Shown here piece by piece: positions 6,354 through 14,102 of a stretch of 14,732 nucleotides of DNA. The notes beneath the pieces were generated by a model. It was not told where the DNA came from. It was given only the letters and a program-made list of their open reading frames with translations, and ran no database searches. The DNA is taken from NCBI GenBank assembly GCA_964390695.1, contig CAYMKI010000072.1, positions 1-14,732 of the forward strand. Direction: 5' to 3'. The position numbers and the translations under genes are program-made. Source of the DNA: CAWACC01 sp964390695 (GTDB taxonomy: Bacteria > Chlamydiota > Chlamydiia > Chlamydiales > Parachlamydiaceae). How positions within the stretch are numbered: the stretch's first letter is position 1; every line of letters starts with the position of its first letter.

Positions 6354-7979
6354 ATGACTGCCAAAAATATTAAATTTAAAGAAGAAGCACGTCAAAAAAT
6401 CCTCAAAGGCGTACGCACACTAGCCGATGCGGTAAAAGTAACTTTGGGGCCTAAAGGTCGCAATGTCATTATCGACAAATCATATGGCACCCCCCATATC
6501 ACTAAGGACGGCGTGACCGTAGCCAAAGAAATTGAACTGGAAGACAAGCATGAAAACATGGGCGCCCAGATGGTGAAAGAAGTGGCTAGCAAAACCGCAG
6601 ACAAAGCCGGAGATGGGACCACAACCGCCACAGTATTGGCTGAGGCCATCTATAGCGAAGGCCTAAGAAACGTTGCTGCCGGTGCCAATCCCCTAGACCT
6701 TAAAAGAGGTATGGAAAAAGCTGTTAAAACTGTGATCAAACACCTCGAGAAACTCAGCAAGCCTATCAAAGATAAGCATGAGATCGAGCAAGTGGCGACT
6801 ATCTCCGCCAATAACGACCAAGAAATCGGACAGATTATCGCCCAAGCCATGGACCGCGTAGGTAAAGACGGTACCATTACTGTGGAAGAAGCCAAAGGTT
6901 TTGAAACCACCCTTGACGTCGTAGAAGGGATGAACTTCGACCGAGGTTATCTTTCCGCCTACTTCATGACCGATGTCGAATCCCAGCGATGCATCTTAGA
7001 AAATGCCTATGTTTTGATCCACGAGAAAAAAATCTCGGCCATCAAAGACCTTATCCCCATTTTGCAAACCGTTGCTGAAGCCGGACGCAGCCTGCTCATC
7101 ATCGCTGAAGATGTTGAAGGGGAAGCTCTTGCTACATTAGTCGTTAACCGTCTAAGAGCCGGACTAAAAATATGCGCGGTGAAAGCTCCTGGCTTCGGCG
7201 ACCGAAGAAAAGCCATTTTGGAAGATATTGCCATCTTGACCGGCGGGCAGCTTATCGCAGAAGAACTTGGCTACAAACTGGAAAACACCACCCTCGACAT
7301 GCTAGGCCAAGCAAAGAAAATCATTATCGCCAAAGACGATACCACACTCGTTGAAGGTGCAGGCAACAAGACTTCGATCAAAAAACGCATCGAACAACTT
7401 AAGCGCCAAATAGAAGAGACAGAATCTTCTTACGACAAAGAAAAACTTCAAGAACGCCTAGCCAAGCTCTCTGGAGGAGTGGCTAAAATTTGCGTAGGCG
7501 CAGCTACCGAAGTTGAAATGAAAGAAAAGAAAGATAGAGTCGACGATGCTCAGCACGCTACTGCCGCTGCCGTAGAAGAGGGTATTCTTCCTGGCGGAGG
7601 CGTAGCTCTTGTACGCTGCATTCCGGTCATCAATAAACTAGTTGAAACACTGGATGGCGACGAAAAAACCGGTGCCAGAATCATCGCTCGCGCTCTTAGC
7701 GCCCCATTGCGCCAGATCGCTGAAAACGCTGGGCAAGAGGGAGCCATTATCCTTCAGGCTGTCGAAAAACTGCCCGAAACACATGGCTTCAATGCTTTGA
7801 TCGAAGAATATGTCGATATGATCAAAGCTGGCATCCTGGATCCCACAAAAGTAGTGCGTTGCGCCCTCGAAAACGCCGCTTCCATAGCATCTATGCTTCT
7901 AACCACAGAAGCTATTGTTGCGGAAATTCCTGAAGAAAAACCCGCTGCTCATATGCCAGCAGGTGGAATGGACTACTAA
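6354..7979 (+). CDS. groEL: Chaperonin GroEL (Cpn60, 60 kDa heat-shock protein)
   Basis: ATP-driven double-ring chaperonin that folds newly made and stressed proteins. The 541-residue product is close to the usual 545. Visible landmarks include the ATP site TLGPKGRNV (30-38), the KDGVTVAKEI loop (51-60, with D52), the GDGTTT motif (86-91), the apical-domain segment APGFGDRRKAIL, and the equatorial DDAQHATAAAVEEG...PGGG segment near residue 400 with the catalytic aspartate. It ends MPAGGMDY, a short tail rather than the long GGM repeat of E. coli, as in other chlamydial GroEL proteins. AAGGAG lies 8 nt before the start. It is the last gene of the groES-groEL operon, 21 nt after groES and just before a strong terminator. 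The intact ATPase motifs and partner groES indicate the main chaperonin, not one of the divergent extra copies that chlamydiae also carry. Confidence 0.98.
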   Translation: MTAKNIKFKEEARQKILKGVRTLADAVKVTLGPKGRNVIIDKSYGTPHITKDGVTVAKEIELEDKHENMGAQMVKEVASKTADKAGDGTTTATVLAEAIYSEGLRNVAAGANPLDLKRGMEKAVKTVIKHLEKLSKPIKDKHEIEQVATISANNDQEIGQIIAQAMDRVGKDGTITVEEAKGFETTLDVVEGMNFDRGYLSAYFMTDVESQRCILENAYVLIHEKKISAIKDLIPILQTVAEAGRSLLIIAEDVEGEALATLVVNRLRAGLKICAVKAPGFGDRRKAILEDIAILTGGQLIAEELGYKLENTTLDMLGQAKKIIIAKDDTTLVEGAGNKTSIKKRIEQLKRQIEETESSYDKEKLQERLAKLSGGVAKICVGAATEVEMKEKKDRVDDAQHATAAAVEEGILPGGGVALVRCIPVINKLVETLDGDEKTGARIIARALSAPLRQIAENAGQEGAIILQAVEKLPETHGFNALIEEYVDMIKAGILDPTKVVRCALENAASIASMLLTTEAIVAEIPEEKPAAHMPAGGMDY

Positions 7980-7987
7980 TCTGATGA

Positions 7988-8022
7988 CGCGCCTCGTACC
8001 CTCGAGGCGCGCTTACTTTTTT
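7988..8022 (+). terminator. Intrinsic terminator of groESL
   Basis: CGCGCCTCG (7988-7996) pairs perfectly with CGAGGCGCG (8003-8011) around a 6-nt loop, followed by CTTACTTTTTT to 8022. It starts 9 nt after the groEL stop codon. Confidence 0.93.
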
Positions 8023-8077
8023 ACCTCAACACTTAGTCTCTAGATTTCAGACAGTTATATCACCACCACGTGAACTC

Positions 8078-8299
8078 ATGAGGACAGTATATCTTTTTTT
8101 GTTAAGTGTTTTAGTATTCAATTCATGTCTATACGCATCAACTTGTGAGCAGAAGCCAAAAGTTGCCGTTTGTTATTGGGGATTAACCCGTAGCACCAAA
8201 AAAGTCTACATCTCTGAAAAGTATGTAAAATATATTTGCGACAAATACAATTTAAATGTGAAATTTATAGACTTTAGATTCGAGCTCGTCAGACCCTAA
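8078..8299 (+). pseudogene. Truncated secreted protein, apparent 5' remnant
   Basis: An ATG opens 73 codons with a clear signal peptide (MRTVYLFLLSVLVFNSCLYAS, cut probably near residue 20), followed by KPKVAVCYWGLTRSTKKVY. That stretch looks to me like the opening strand and loop of a larger, glycosyltransferase-like family with a CYWGLTRS-type start; this is from memory and unverified. The frame stops at 8297-8299 (TAA) after only about 50 mature residues, far short of a catalytic domain. A copy of the period-9 repeat begins 15 bp after the stop, so an insertion or deletion may have removed the rest of the gene. There is no good Shine-Dalgarno. It could instead be a genuine small secreted protein. 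The following 198 bp to the next start are AT-rich and hold only the repeat. Confidence 0.5.
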
Positions 8300-8314
8300 C
8301 TATTCGCTATTTTC

Positions 8315-8346
8315 CTCCGTGATCTCACTGGTCTCAGTGGTTCAAA
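8315..8346 (+). repeat. Second copy of the period-9 repeat
   Basis: Three tandem 9-mers (CTCCGTGAT, CTCACTGGT, CTCAGTGGT at 8315-8341) followed by TCAAA match the three-unit array at 678-709 in order and register, about 26 of 33 positions by eye. The inverted partner arm seen at the first site is absent here. Confidence 0.6.
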
Positions 8347-8497
8347 ATTAATTCTATGTAGGAATTATGAAAACCATCAACAAATAACTAACCTATCAAT
8401 TCTATACACAATCTTAACAAAACATTTAAATAAAATTAAAGTCACCATTCTACAATTGTATTATTCACAAAATTATTAGATCAAAATAAAGAAAAGT

Positions 8498-9484
8498 ATG
8501 AACTACACCGAAAATTATAGCGCTCAGGTAAACCCATTTCCAAAATTACCTGAGATAGATCATAACAAACTGGATGCTAACGAAACACTCAAATGGATAA
8601 ACGCCCATCCAAAAGACATGCAGCCACACATAGCTGAGATAGCACAAAAAGTAGAACATGTATCCTTTCACGCCTTCACAAACAATCTGAAAGATGGATT
8701 TAATCAATTTAACAAAATGTTAAAACAGAATGTCGTCGAAGACTATATGATCATGGTCGAACCGGGAAAAAGCAATCAGTGGATGTGTGAACTCGCCCTT
8801 CCGTCATTAAAGGTAAATCCCACCCAGATATATCCCTTAGGGAAAAAGGGTGTTAATTTTCAAGCATATCTGCACGAACAAAAGAGAAACAAAACACCTT
8901 ATTATCCCAGTACGTTAGTGTTTTTTGATGACGGTATCTACAGCGGCAAGCAGATGTCTTCTTATGTTAAAGGCGTATTCGACGCCATAACAGCATTCAA
9001 TCGCGAGGCCCTTAATCGTAATGAAGATCAAATTGAATACCCGAAAATCCACATCATAGCCCCCTATGCAACTGAGTTTGGCGAAAAAATGATATATAAA
9101 GTCAATGAAGCGAATTCCAAAAACATCACTCTATCATGCCACGAGCGTATTAAGACCCTCGCTGAGGTCCTGACGCCTGATACGGCTGCGCATCTCAACG
9201 CAACCTGGTGGAAAGACGATCCAAGAAACGACAAAAACGAATTTACCTCCGCTTTTCAAAAAGGTGCTGAAAGTCGTGGGAATATCTGGTTTGATCATAA
9301 AGTACCTAACTGGCTGTCGTTTGCCTTTCCTTTAGAGTGCGGTATAGTCACTGACCATGATGGAAAAATACTAAATGGTACCCTAGTGCGCAATCCAGAA
9401 AATGAACCTGTATTTTTAAAGGCTCCCGGTAAAGAATATTCGCCCATACCTGCTACTATTCCACCTTACAAGGGCGTGTCATAG
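8498..9484 (+). CDS. Phosphoribosyltransferase-like protein of unknown role
   Basis: The 328-residue product carries LVFFDDGIYSGKQM at residues 140-153, which resembles the PRPP-binding loop of type I phosphoribosyltransferases (hydrophobic strand, two acidic residues, then a small Gly/Ser/Thr-rich loop). Supporting elements are an earlier strand and loop IMVEPGKSNQWM (85-96), a later strand KIHIIAPYATEFG (183-195), and WFDHKVPNWLSF near the C-terminus (264-275), which could form the hood. The loop has S-G-K where catalytic enzymes usually have T-G-x-T, so activity is not assured. No signal peptide or membrane segment is seen. About 80 N-terminal residues precede the core. The start at 8498 has only a weak purine-rich site. 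It stands alone, with nearby genes on the other strand. A nucleotide-salvage enzyme, a regulatory PRTase or a host-directed effector are all possible. Confidence 0.7.
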   Translation: MNYTENYSAQVNPFPKLPEIDHNKLDANETLKWINAHPKDMQPHIAEIAQKVEHVSFHAFTNNLKDGFNQFNKMLKQNVVEDYMIMVEPGKSNQWMCELALPSLKVNPTQIYPLGKKGVNFQAYLHEQKRNKTPYYPSTLVFFDDGIYSGKQMSSYVKGVFDAITAFNREALNRNEDQIEYPKIHIIAPYATEFGEKMIYKVNEANSKNITLSCHERIKTLAEVLTPDTAAHLNATWWKDDPRNDKNEFTSAFQKGAESRGNIWFDHKVPNWLSFAFPLECGIVTDHDGKILNGTLVRNPENEPVFLKAPGKEYSPIPATIPPYKGVS

Positions 9485-9535
9485 AAATTCTGAATACTGA
9501 GCCTGAAAGATGTGTTTTTATGGGATTTCAAACAT

Positions 9536-9727
9536 TTAGCTGCGATTAGCTAAAAAGAGCCATTTGAGGATAATATAAGTCGACCACACAAGCGCAGCTG
9601 TCATTACGGCTGCTATTAGGCTACCTGAGAATTTGCCTGTATCAGTATAAAAAATATACAAAGAGGCAAGGAGAGTGGAGCACGCTACCACAAAGCCGGC
9701 TTTATCAATGAATTTTCCTTCTCCCAT
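9536..9727 (-). CDS. Small two-helix membrane protein
   Basis: The 63-residue product has a short charged N-terminus (MGEGKFIDK), a first hydrophobic segment at about residues 10-27, a polar turn (TDTGKFSG), a second at about 35-56 and a basic end. This hairpin topology suggests an integral inner-membrane protein. I do not recognise the family. A weak AAGAGA ribosome site precedes the ATG. The gene follows the cysteine-rich protein on the same strand, but a strong hairpin at 9786-9809 separates them, so it may have its own promoter in the 96-bp gap. Confidence 0.7.
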   Translation of the reverse strand: MGEGKFIDKAGFVVACSTLLASLYIFYTDTGKFSGSLIAAVMTAALVWSTYIILKWLFLANRS

Positions 9728-9785
9728 TTTCTCTTACCTGATAATTTTTTTTACTTTTAGATGGATGGATATACCTTTTGAGAAA

Positions 9786-9809
9786 GAAGCAGCTCTTTAG
9801 AGCTGCTTC
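9786..9809 (-). terminator. Terminator of the cysteine-rich protein gene
   Basis: GAAGCAGCTC and GAGCTGCTTC form a perfect 10-bp stem with a 4-nt loop, 14 nt after the stop codon. On the minus strand it is followed by TTTCT, a short and imperfect U-run. It may act mainly as a stabilising 3' hairpin. Confidence 0.75.
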
Positions 9810-9823
9810 CAGTGAAGCTATCC

Positions 9824-10393
9824 TTATTTAGGACACTTGGGTGGGCATGGTGTTTGGCAATTTGAATCGCCGCAAACATGCTTATAGTAATACTTGCATA
9901 CATATCGGCATTTCTTTTCGCATACCCATTTTTTGCATGGTTGGCAGTACTCTACATCGTAGTACTCAGGAACTTGTTTGCAGTGTGTTTCAGTGTAGTA
10001 CTGTGGTACATAACGGCACTTTTGCACTTCATAGTTTTGTGTCACATATCTGCAGCAGCGCTTTTTGCAGATCTTTTGATCTTCGACACATTTCCAGTCA
10101 TTATAATAGCAGGGCTCATAATGACACATTAGACACCAGCAATCGCCGCAGGGCTGATCTTCACAAGGATGATCTGCCGGGCAACAATTAGCATCATAGC
10201 CTTCGTGACCATGATATGCATCATAATGATCATGTTGGTAATGTGCATCTTGATTAGCTGCGGGAGCTGCAACTTGAGCTTGTGCTGCAGGTGCTGGTGC
10301 AGGTGCAGGAGCGGGTTGATTAGCATCGGTATAGCCATATTGAGCTGTAAACAACGCAAAAGCTGCGAGTCCCAAAAACAACAACTTCTTCAT
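9824..10393 (-). CDS. Secreted cysteine-rich repeat protein (envelope/CRP-like)
   Basis: The 189-residue product has an N-terminal signal peptide (about 1-24, ending GYTDA), a low-complexity Pro/Ala linker (27-47), a His/Tyr/Asp-rich segment (about 48-67), and a domain with 23 cysteines from about residue 69 to the end. Within the latter, units of the type C-[KR]-[YQ]-V-P-[QE]-Y-Y recur, with further C-R-Y-V and C-K-K units, giving alternating Cys and Tyr-Tyr spacing. Such composition fits chlamydial cysteine-rich envelope proteins that crosslink by disulfides in place of a thick peptidoglycan layer, though it is not the classic OmcA or OmcB. AAAGGAG lies about 6 nt before the ATG, a strong site, and a good promoter lies upstream. 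It is probably monocistronic and highly expressed. The His-rich part could bind metal. Confidence 0.8.
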   Translation of the reverse strand: MKKLLFLGLAAFALFTAQYGYTDANQPAPAPAPAPAAQAQVAAPAANQDAHYQHDHYDAYHGHEGYDANCCPADHPCEDQPCGDCWCLMCHYEPCYYNDWKCVEDQKICKKRCCRYVTQNYEVQKCRYVPQYYTETHCKQVPEYYDVEYCQPCKKWVCEKKCRYVCKYYYKHVCGDSNCQTPCPPKCPK

Positions 10394-10424
10394 AAAATTC
10401 TCCTTTCAGGAAGGTTGATCTTTG

Positions 10425-10498
10425 TATGCCCTAATTTCTTTGATTGAATCCGGGCATATCTGCCATAAAATTAAAAATAATTTTATAGCACACTTCAA
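10425..10498 (-). promoter_or_regulatory. Promoter and structured 5' leader of the cysteine-rich protein gene
   Basis: On the minus strand TTGAAG (10493-10498) and TTTAAT (10470-10475) are 17 nt apart, putting the transcript start near 10463 and the leader at about 70 nt. The -10 overlaps an AT palindrome (ATAAAATTA at 10465-10473 with TAATTTTAT at 10478-10486). The leader contains a second perfect inverted repeat, TATGCCC (10425-10431) with GGGCATA (10452-10458), which could form a hairpin before the ribosome site. Confidence 0.5.
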
Positions 10499-10542
10499 TT
10501 TCTACCATGAGTAATTTTACAAATTTTAGCAAACATTTTTTT

Positions 10543-11085
10543 TTACTGTACTAATGAAACGAGAATATGACATTCCGGGGCATTTTCGAGAGCGCATTGG
10601 TTATGTTTGATGATAATTTTTTCGTTAAAGTGCTTGGCAAACCCTTTCATCAAACCTATGGCAAAATAACACATTTTTCGCGGCGACACATAGGTAACAT
10701 TCACGCTTTTGTTCTCGCGCTTGCAAATAAATTTTCCTTGATTGAGAGCATTTTCTCCCTGCTGGAGAATATTATAATTGAATAATTCCAGGCGCTCGAT
10801 AACATCCAGCGTTTTCCAGTCTTTTTGTATCACGCTATTATACGTCTGCACAAAAAACGGAACCAACTTTTCTCCTAAATCTACTAAAAATTTATCCAAC
10901 GAAGTCTTGGTGATGCGAAGCGCTTCGGCGAGGACTTGAAAAAACTCTTCTTCCGGGTATTGTTGATGGCTATAATATATTTTCGAATCACTAAGACCTG
11001 CTTGTACTAAAATTTTTTCCCAAGTCTTTCTTTCAAAATTATTGCAGACATAGCTTTGAAGTTGTACAAAAAAAATCCCTCTCAC
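10543..11085 (-). CDS. H-NOX/HNOB-like protein lacking the heme histidine
   Basis: The 180-residue product matches the length and layout of the H-NOX (heme-NO-binding, HNOB) family. It opens MRGIFFVQLQSYV like the family's MKG-type start, has the TWEKILVQAGL helix and a YPEEEFFQVLAEAL stretch, and carries the YxSxR motif as Y132-V-S134-P-R136, which in H-NOX proteins contacts the heme propionates. The proximal heme-ligating histidine expected near residues 96-98 is absent: the segment reads LDVIERLEL, with E97 at the aligned place. A C-x7-C pair (C164, C172) closes the domain, as in V4R-like relatives. The GTG start at 11083-11085 has GAGGGG just upstream. It begins 13 nt after the aconitase stop on the same strand, so the two are probably co-transcribed. 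Loss of the histidine suggests a non-heme or altered sensor or scaffold. No fused output domain is present. Confidence 0.8.
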   Translation of the reverse strand: MRGIFFVQLQSYVCNNFERKTWEKILVQAGLSDSKIYYSHQQYPEEEFFQVLAEALRITKTSLDKFLVDLGEKLVPFFVQTYNSVIQKDWKTLDVIERLELFNYNILQQGENALNQGKFICKRENKSVNVTYVSPRKMCYFAIGLMKGFAKHFNEKIIIKHNQCALENAPECHILVSLVQ

Positions 11086-11098
11086 ACACCCCTCACAT

Positions 11099-13963
11099 TT
11101 AAGTATTTTTAGATAATTTTTGACGCAAAATATACGGCATTATACCGCCATGCTTGTAGTACTCAATTTCATTCTGAGTCTCTACTCGGGCCACCAGCTT
11201 CACCTGTGCTTTGACTCCCTGCCTGTCAATTTCTAGGGTAATTTCCTGGAAGGGTTGCAACGTACTAATATCCCCTAATAACGTGAAGGTTTCGGTGCCA
11301 TTAAGCTTTAAGCTTTCGGCGGTCTCTCCTTCTTTAAATTGTAAAGGCAACACTCCCATGCCTATCAGATTGTTTCGGTGAATTCGTTCGAAACTACCGG
11401 CTACGACAACCTTCACTCCCAACAAGGCTGTGCCTTTAGCAGCCCAATCTCTGGAACTGCCCATGCCGTAATCTTTACCGGCAAAAATGATCAGCGGGGT
11501 TTTCCTTTGAGCATAAATCTGGCAGGCATCGAATATAGTCATCAAAGACCCCTCGGGCATTAACTTCGTATACCCTCCCTCTTTTCCATCGGCCATCTTA
11601 TTTTTCAAGCGGATGTTGGCAAAGGTCCCTCGCATCATCACATGGTGGTTTCCACGGCGGCTGCCATAGCTATTAAACTCATTTTCTGGAATACCGAGAG
11701 AAGATAAATACTGGCCTGCAGGCGTGCTTTGCTTAAAGGCCCCTGCGGGAGAAATGTGATCGGTAGTCACTGAATCTCCGAAAATAGCTAGCGGATACAT
11801 ATCCTTCAATATAGGCTGTAGCGGATGCTCTAATTGAAAATCCTCAAAATAAGGGGGATTTTGTATATAGGTGCTATCTCTATCCCAAGCATACAATGAA
11901 CCAGCCGAGGTTGAGATATCATTCCAGATAGGACTTTTGTGAGCGCCGGGCGCATAATTTTTCCTGAACATTTCAGGCTTTACCCCTTCCAAAATAGCCT
12001 CTTGTATCTCTTTTGAGGAAGGCCAAACATCCCTTAAAAACACCGGCTTGCCGTCCTTGTCAAAACCTATAGGTTCTTTGGTCATATCAATATCCACTCT
12101 GCCAGCCAAGGCAAAAGCCACAACCAACGGAGGCGACATCAAGAAGTTTGCTTTGACAGCTCCATGAATTCTTGCTTCAAAATTACGGTTGCCGCTCAAT
12201 ACACTCGCGACGACAAGATCATGGTCTTTGATGGCATTTTCAATACACTCCTCCAAAGGACCGCTATTTCCAATGCAGGTCGTGCAGCCGTAAGCTACAA
12301 GTTGAAATCCCAGCTGATTGAGGTATTTCTGCAGTCCGGTTTTTTCCAAGTAGTCGGTCACCACCCGGGATCCTGGAGCTAGGCTGGTTTTAATTTTTGA
12401 ACTAACCCGCAAACCCTTTTCAACAGCTTTTTTTGCCAGCAAACCCGCGGCGACCATCACATTGGGATTGCTGGTATTCGTACAGCTGGTAATAGCTGCT
12501 ATAACAATCGATCCTTGTTGTAAAACGGCATCGCAGACTTCTTCGCTAGAAGCTCTCATGTATCCCGGATCAGATATAGCTTCAGTGATAGGTCTATTGG
12601 TCACCATTTCGCTTTCGCTCCAGGAAGATGGGCGACTGCTGGATCCAAGCTCCGGTACGCCGCCTGTGACATGAGGCGAGGTCAAAGAAAATGAATGATT
12701 GTCTTTAACACAAATTTTTTCTTTGAGCTGTTCTGCTGATCTGCCATAGCCGCCCTCTTTCACGTCGGCCTTCAAGATATCGATGAACTTATTTTTCAGG
12801 TCTTTCAAATCTATTCTATCCTGAGGCCTCTTAGGTCCTGCCACACAGGGAGCAATCGTATGCAAGTCCACTTCTAAAATTTTGGTGTAGTCGATCTCAT
12901 TTTTTCGGGGGATGCCGAACAATTTCTGTGCGGTTAGATATTCTTTGACTTTCTGAACGTGTTCTTCCGATCTACCTGTGAGCCTCAAATAGTCTAGCGT
13001 CTGATCATCAGCCGGAAAAAATCCCACTGTAGCTCCATATTCCGGGGCCATGTTGGCAATAGTCGCACGGTCGGCAATGCTTAATCCAGCCGTCCCTTCG
13101 CCAAAAAATTCAACAAACTTTCCGACTACTTTTTCTTTTCTTAAGATCTCTGTAATGCGCAGCGTGAGATCTGTGGCTGTAATCCCCTCGGGCAGTTTTC
13201 CGGACAAATGCACTCCAATAACTTCCGGCATTTGCAAATAGACAGGCTCGCCGAGCATAGCGGCTTCCGCTTCAATACCACCTACGCCCCATCCAAGAAC
13301 TCCTAAGCCATTGATCATGGTGGTGTGCGAATCGGTCCCGACAAGTGTATCCAGATACAGCAAAATCCCATCGTCAACTTTTTGCTCTACCACAACTTGG
13401 GCCAAATACTCCAGATTGACTTGATGCACAATGCCGATGCCCGGAGCAAACACCTGGAACATCTTGAAAGCCTGCTGCCCCCATTTTAGGAAAGAATACC
13501 TTTCGAGATTTCTTTTAAATTCCAACTCCAGGTTATATTCAAAGGCATCAGTTGTCCCCGAATGATCTACCTGGACCGAATGGTCTATGATGAGATCTAC
13601 CGGCACCTGCGGATTTATAGAGTCGGCAGAATATCCATTTTTAGCCATAGCATCCCGCATGGCTGCCAGGTCTACCACCAAAGGCACCCCGGTGAAATCC
13701 TGCAAGATAACTCGTGAAACGATGAAGGGTATATCCCCTTGATGCGGTTTATGCGGATCCCAAGAAGCCAGCCTGACAATATCTTCATTTTTTACAGCCC
13801 CTCCTTTGGCATTTCTCAGCAAGGACTCGAGCATAATTCGTATAGACACGGGCAATCGATCGATTTTTCTTCCCAAAGCCTCCTCTAGAGCAGATAGAGA
13901 GTAGTAATGATAACGCTTATTGAGGGTGCGCACGCAATTAAAAGTGGAATTTTGTCCTGCCAT
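11099..13963 (-). CDS. acnA: Aconitate hydratase (AcnA/IRP1 type)
   Basis: Converts citrate to isocitrate through a [4Fe-4S] cluster, the second TCA-cycle step, in the cytosol. The three cluster cysteines are C494 (ITSCTNTSNP), C560 and C563 (YGCTTCIGNSG), with the same 66- and 3-residue spacing as E. coli AcnA. Substrate-site motifs are visible: QDFTGVP, IDHSVQVD, VGTDSHTTMINGLGVLGWGV, DSVTTDHISPAG and GSSRDWAAKG. The start at 13961-13963 (954 residues) is preceded by AGAGG and begins MAGQNSTFN, matching where family members begin. The frame stays open to 14131, but that part would overlap the divergent gene and lacks homology. The protein is about 60 residues longer than usual, mostly from a Ser-rich insert at about 420-475 just before the first cluster cysteine. 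The HNOB-like gene follows 13 nt downstream. Genus Chlamydia lacks aconitase, so this marks an environmental lineage. Confidence 0.97.
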   Translation of the reverse strand: MAGQNSTFNCVRTLNKRYHYYSLSALEEALGRKIDRLPVSIRIMLESLLRNAKGGAVKNEDIVRLASWDPHKPHQGDIPFIVSRVILQDFTGVPLVVDLAAMRDAMAKNGYSADSINPQVPVDLIIDHSVQVDHSGTTDAFEYNLELEFKRNLERYSFLKWGQQAFKMFQVFAPGIGIVHQVNLEYLAQVVVEQKVDDGILLYLDTLVGTDSHTTMINGLGVLGWGVGGIEAEAAMLGEPVYLQMPEVIGVHLSGKLPEGITATDLTLRITEILRKEKVVGKFVEFFGEGTAGLSIADRATIANMAPEYGATVGFFPADDQTLDYLRLTGRSEEHVQKVKEYLTAQKLFGIPRKNEIDYTKILEVDLHTIAPCVAGPKRPQDRIDLKDLKNKFIDILKADVKEGGYGRSAEQLKEKICVKDNHSFSLTSPHVTGGVPELGSSSRPSSWSESEMVTNRPITEAISDPGYMRASSEEVCDAVLQQGSIVIAAITSCTNTSNPNVMVAAGLLAKKAVEKGLRVSSKIKTSLAPGSRVVTDYLEKTGLQKYLNQLGFQLVAYGCTTCIGNSGPLEECIENAIKDHDLVVASVLSGNRNFEARIHGAVKANFLMSPPLVVAFALAGRVDIDMTKEPIGFDKDGKPVFLRDVWPSSKEIQEAILEGVKPEMFRKNYAPGAHKSPIWNDISTSAGSLYAWDRDSTYIQNPPYFEDFQLEHPLQPILKDMYPLAIFGDSVTTDHISPAGAFKQSTPAGQYLSSLGIPENEFNSYGSRRGNHHVMMRGTFANIRLKNKMADGKEGGYTKLMPEGSLMTIFDACQIYAQRKTPLIIFAGKDYGMGSSRDWAAKGTALLGVKVVVAGSFERIHRNNLIGMGVLPLQFKEGETAESLKLNGTETFTLLGDISTLQPFQEITLEIDRQGVKAQVKLVARVETQNEIEYYKHGGIMPYILRQKLSKNT

Positions 13964-13997
13964 AAAACCTCTATGATGGTAAAAGGATACTTCCATT

Positions 13998-14026
13998 AAT
14001 ATATAATAAAAAATATAATTGCACAA
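13998..14026 (-). promoter_or_regulatory. Candidate promoter for acnA
   Basis: On the minus strand TTGTGC (14021-14026) and TATATT (13998-14003) are 17 nt apart, with a strong -10 and a weak -35. Transcription would begin near 13991, leaving a leader of about 28 nt before the chosen start, which supports that start over the upstream ATG at 13996. A perfect TATAAT also lies further upstream at 14058-14063 on this strand, but without a fitting -35. No equally good promoter is seen for the rightward gene in this 139-bp divergent gap. Confidence 0.4.
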
Positions 14027-14102
14027 AGAACATATTTCTTGATCAAATTGGCCGATTATTATACATACCGAAGAAGCAAACATATTAACGCAAAGGAAAC
14101 GT

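Noticed and set aside
9841..10447. Rightward open frames antisense to the cysteine-rich protein gene
   Set aside because: They mirror the biased Cys/Tyr codon content of the real gene, overlap one another in different frames, and have no ribosome sites or family features.
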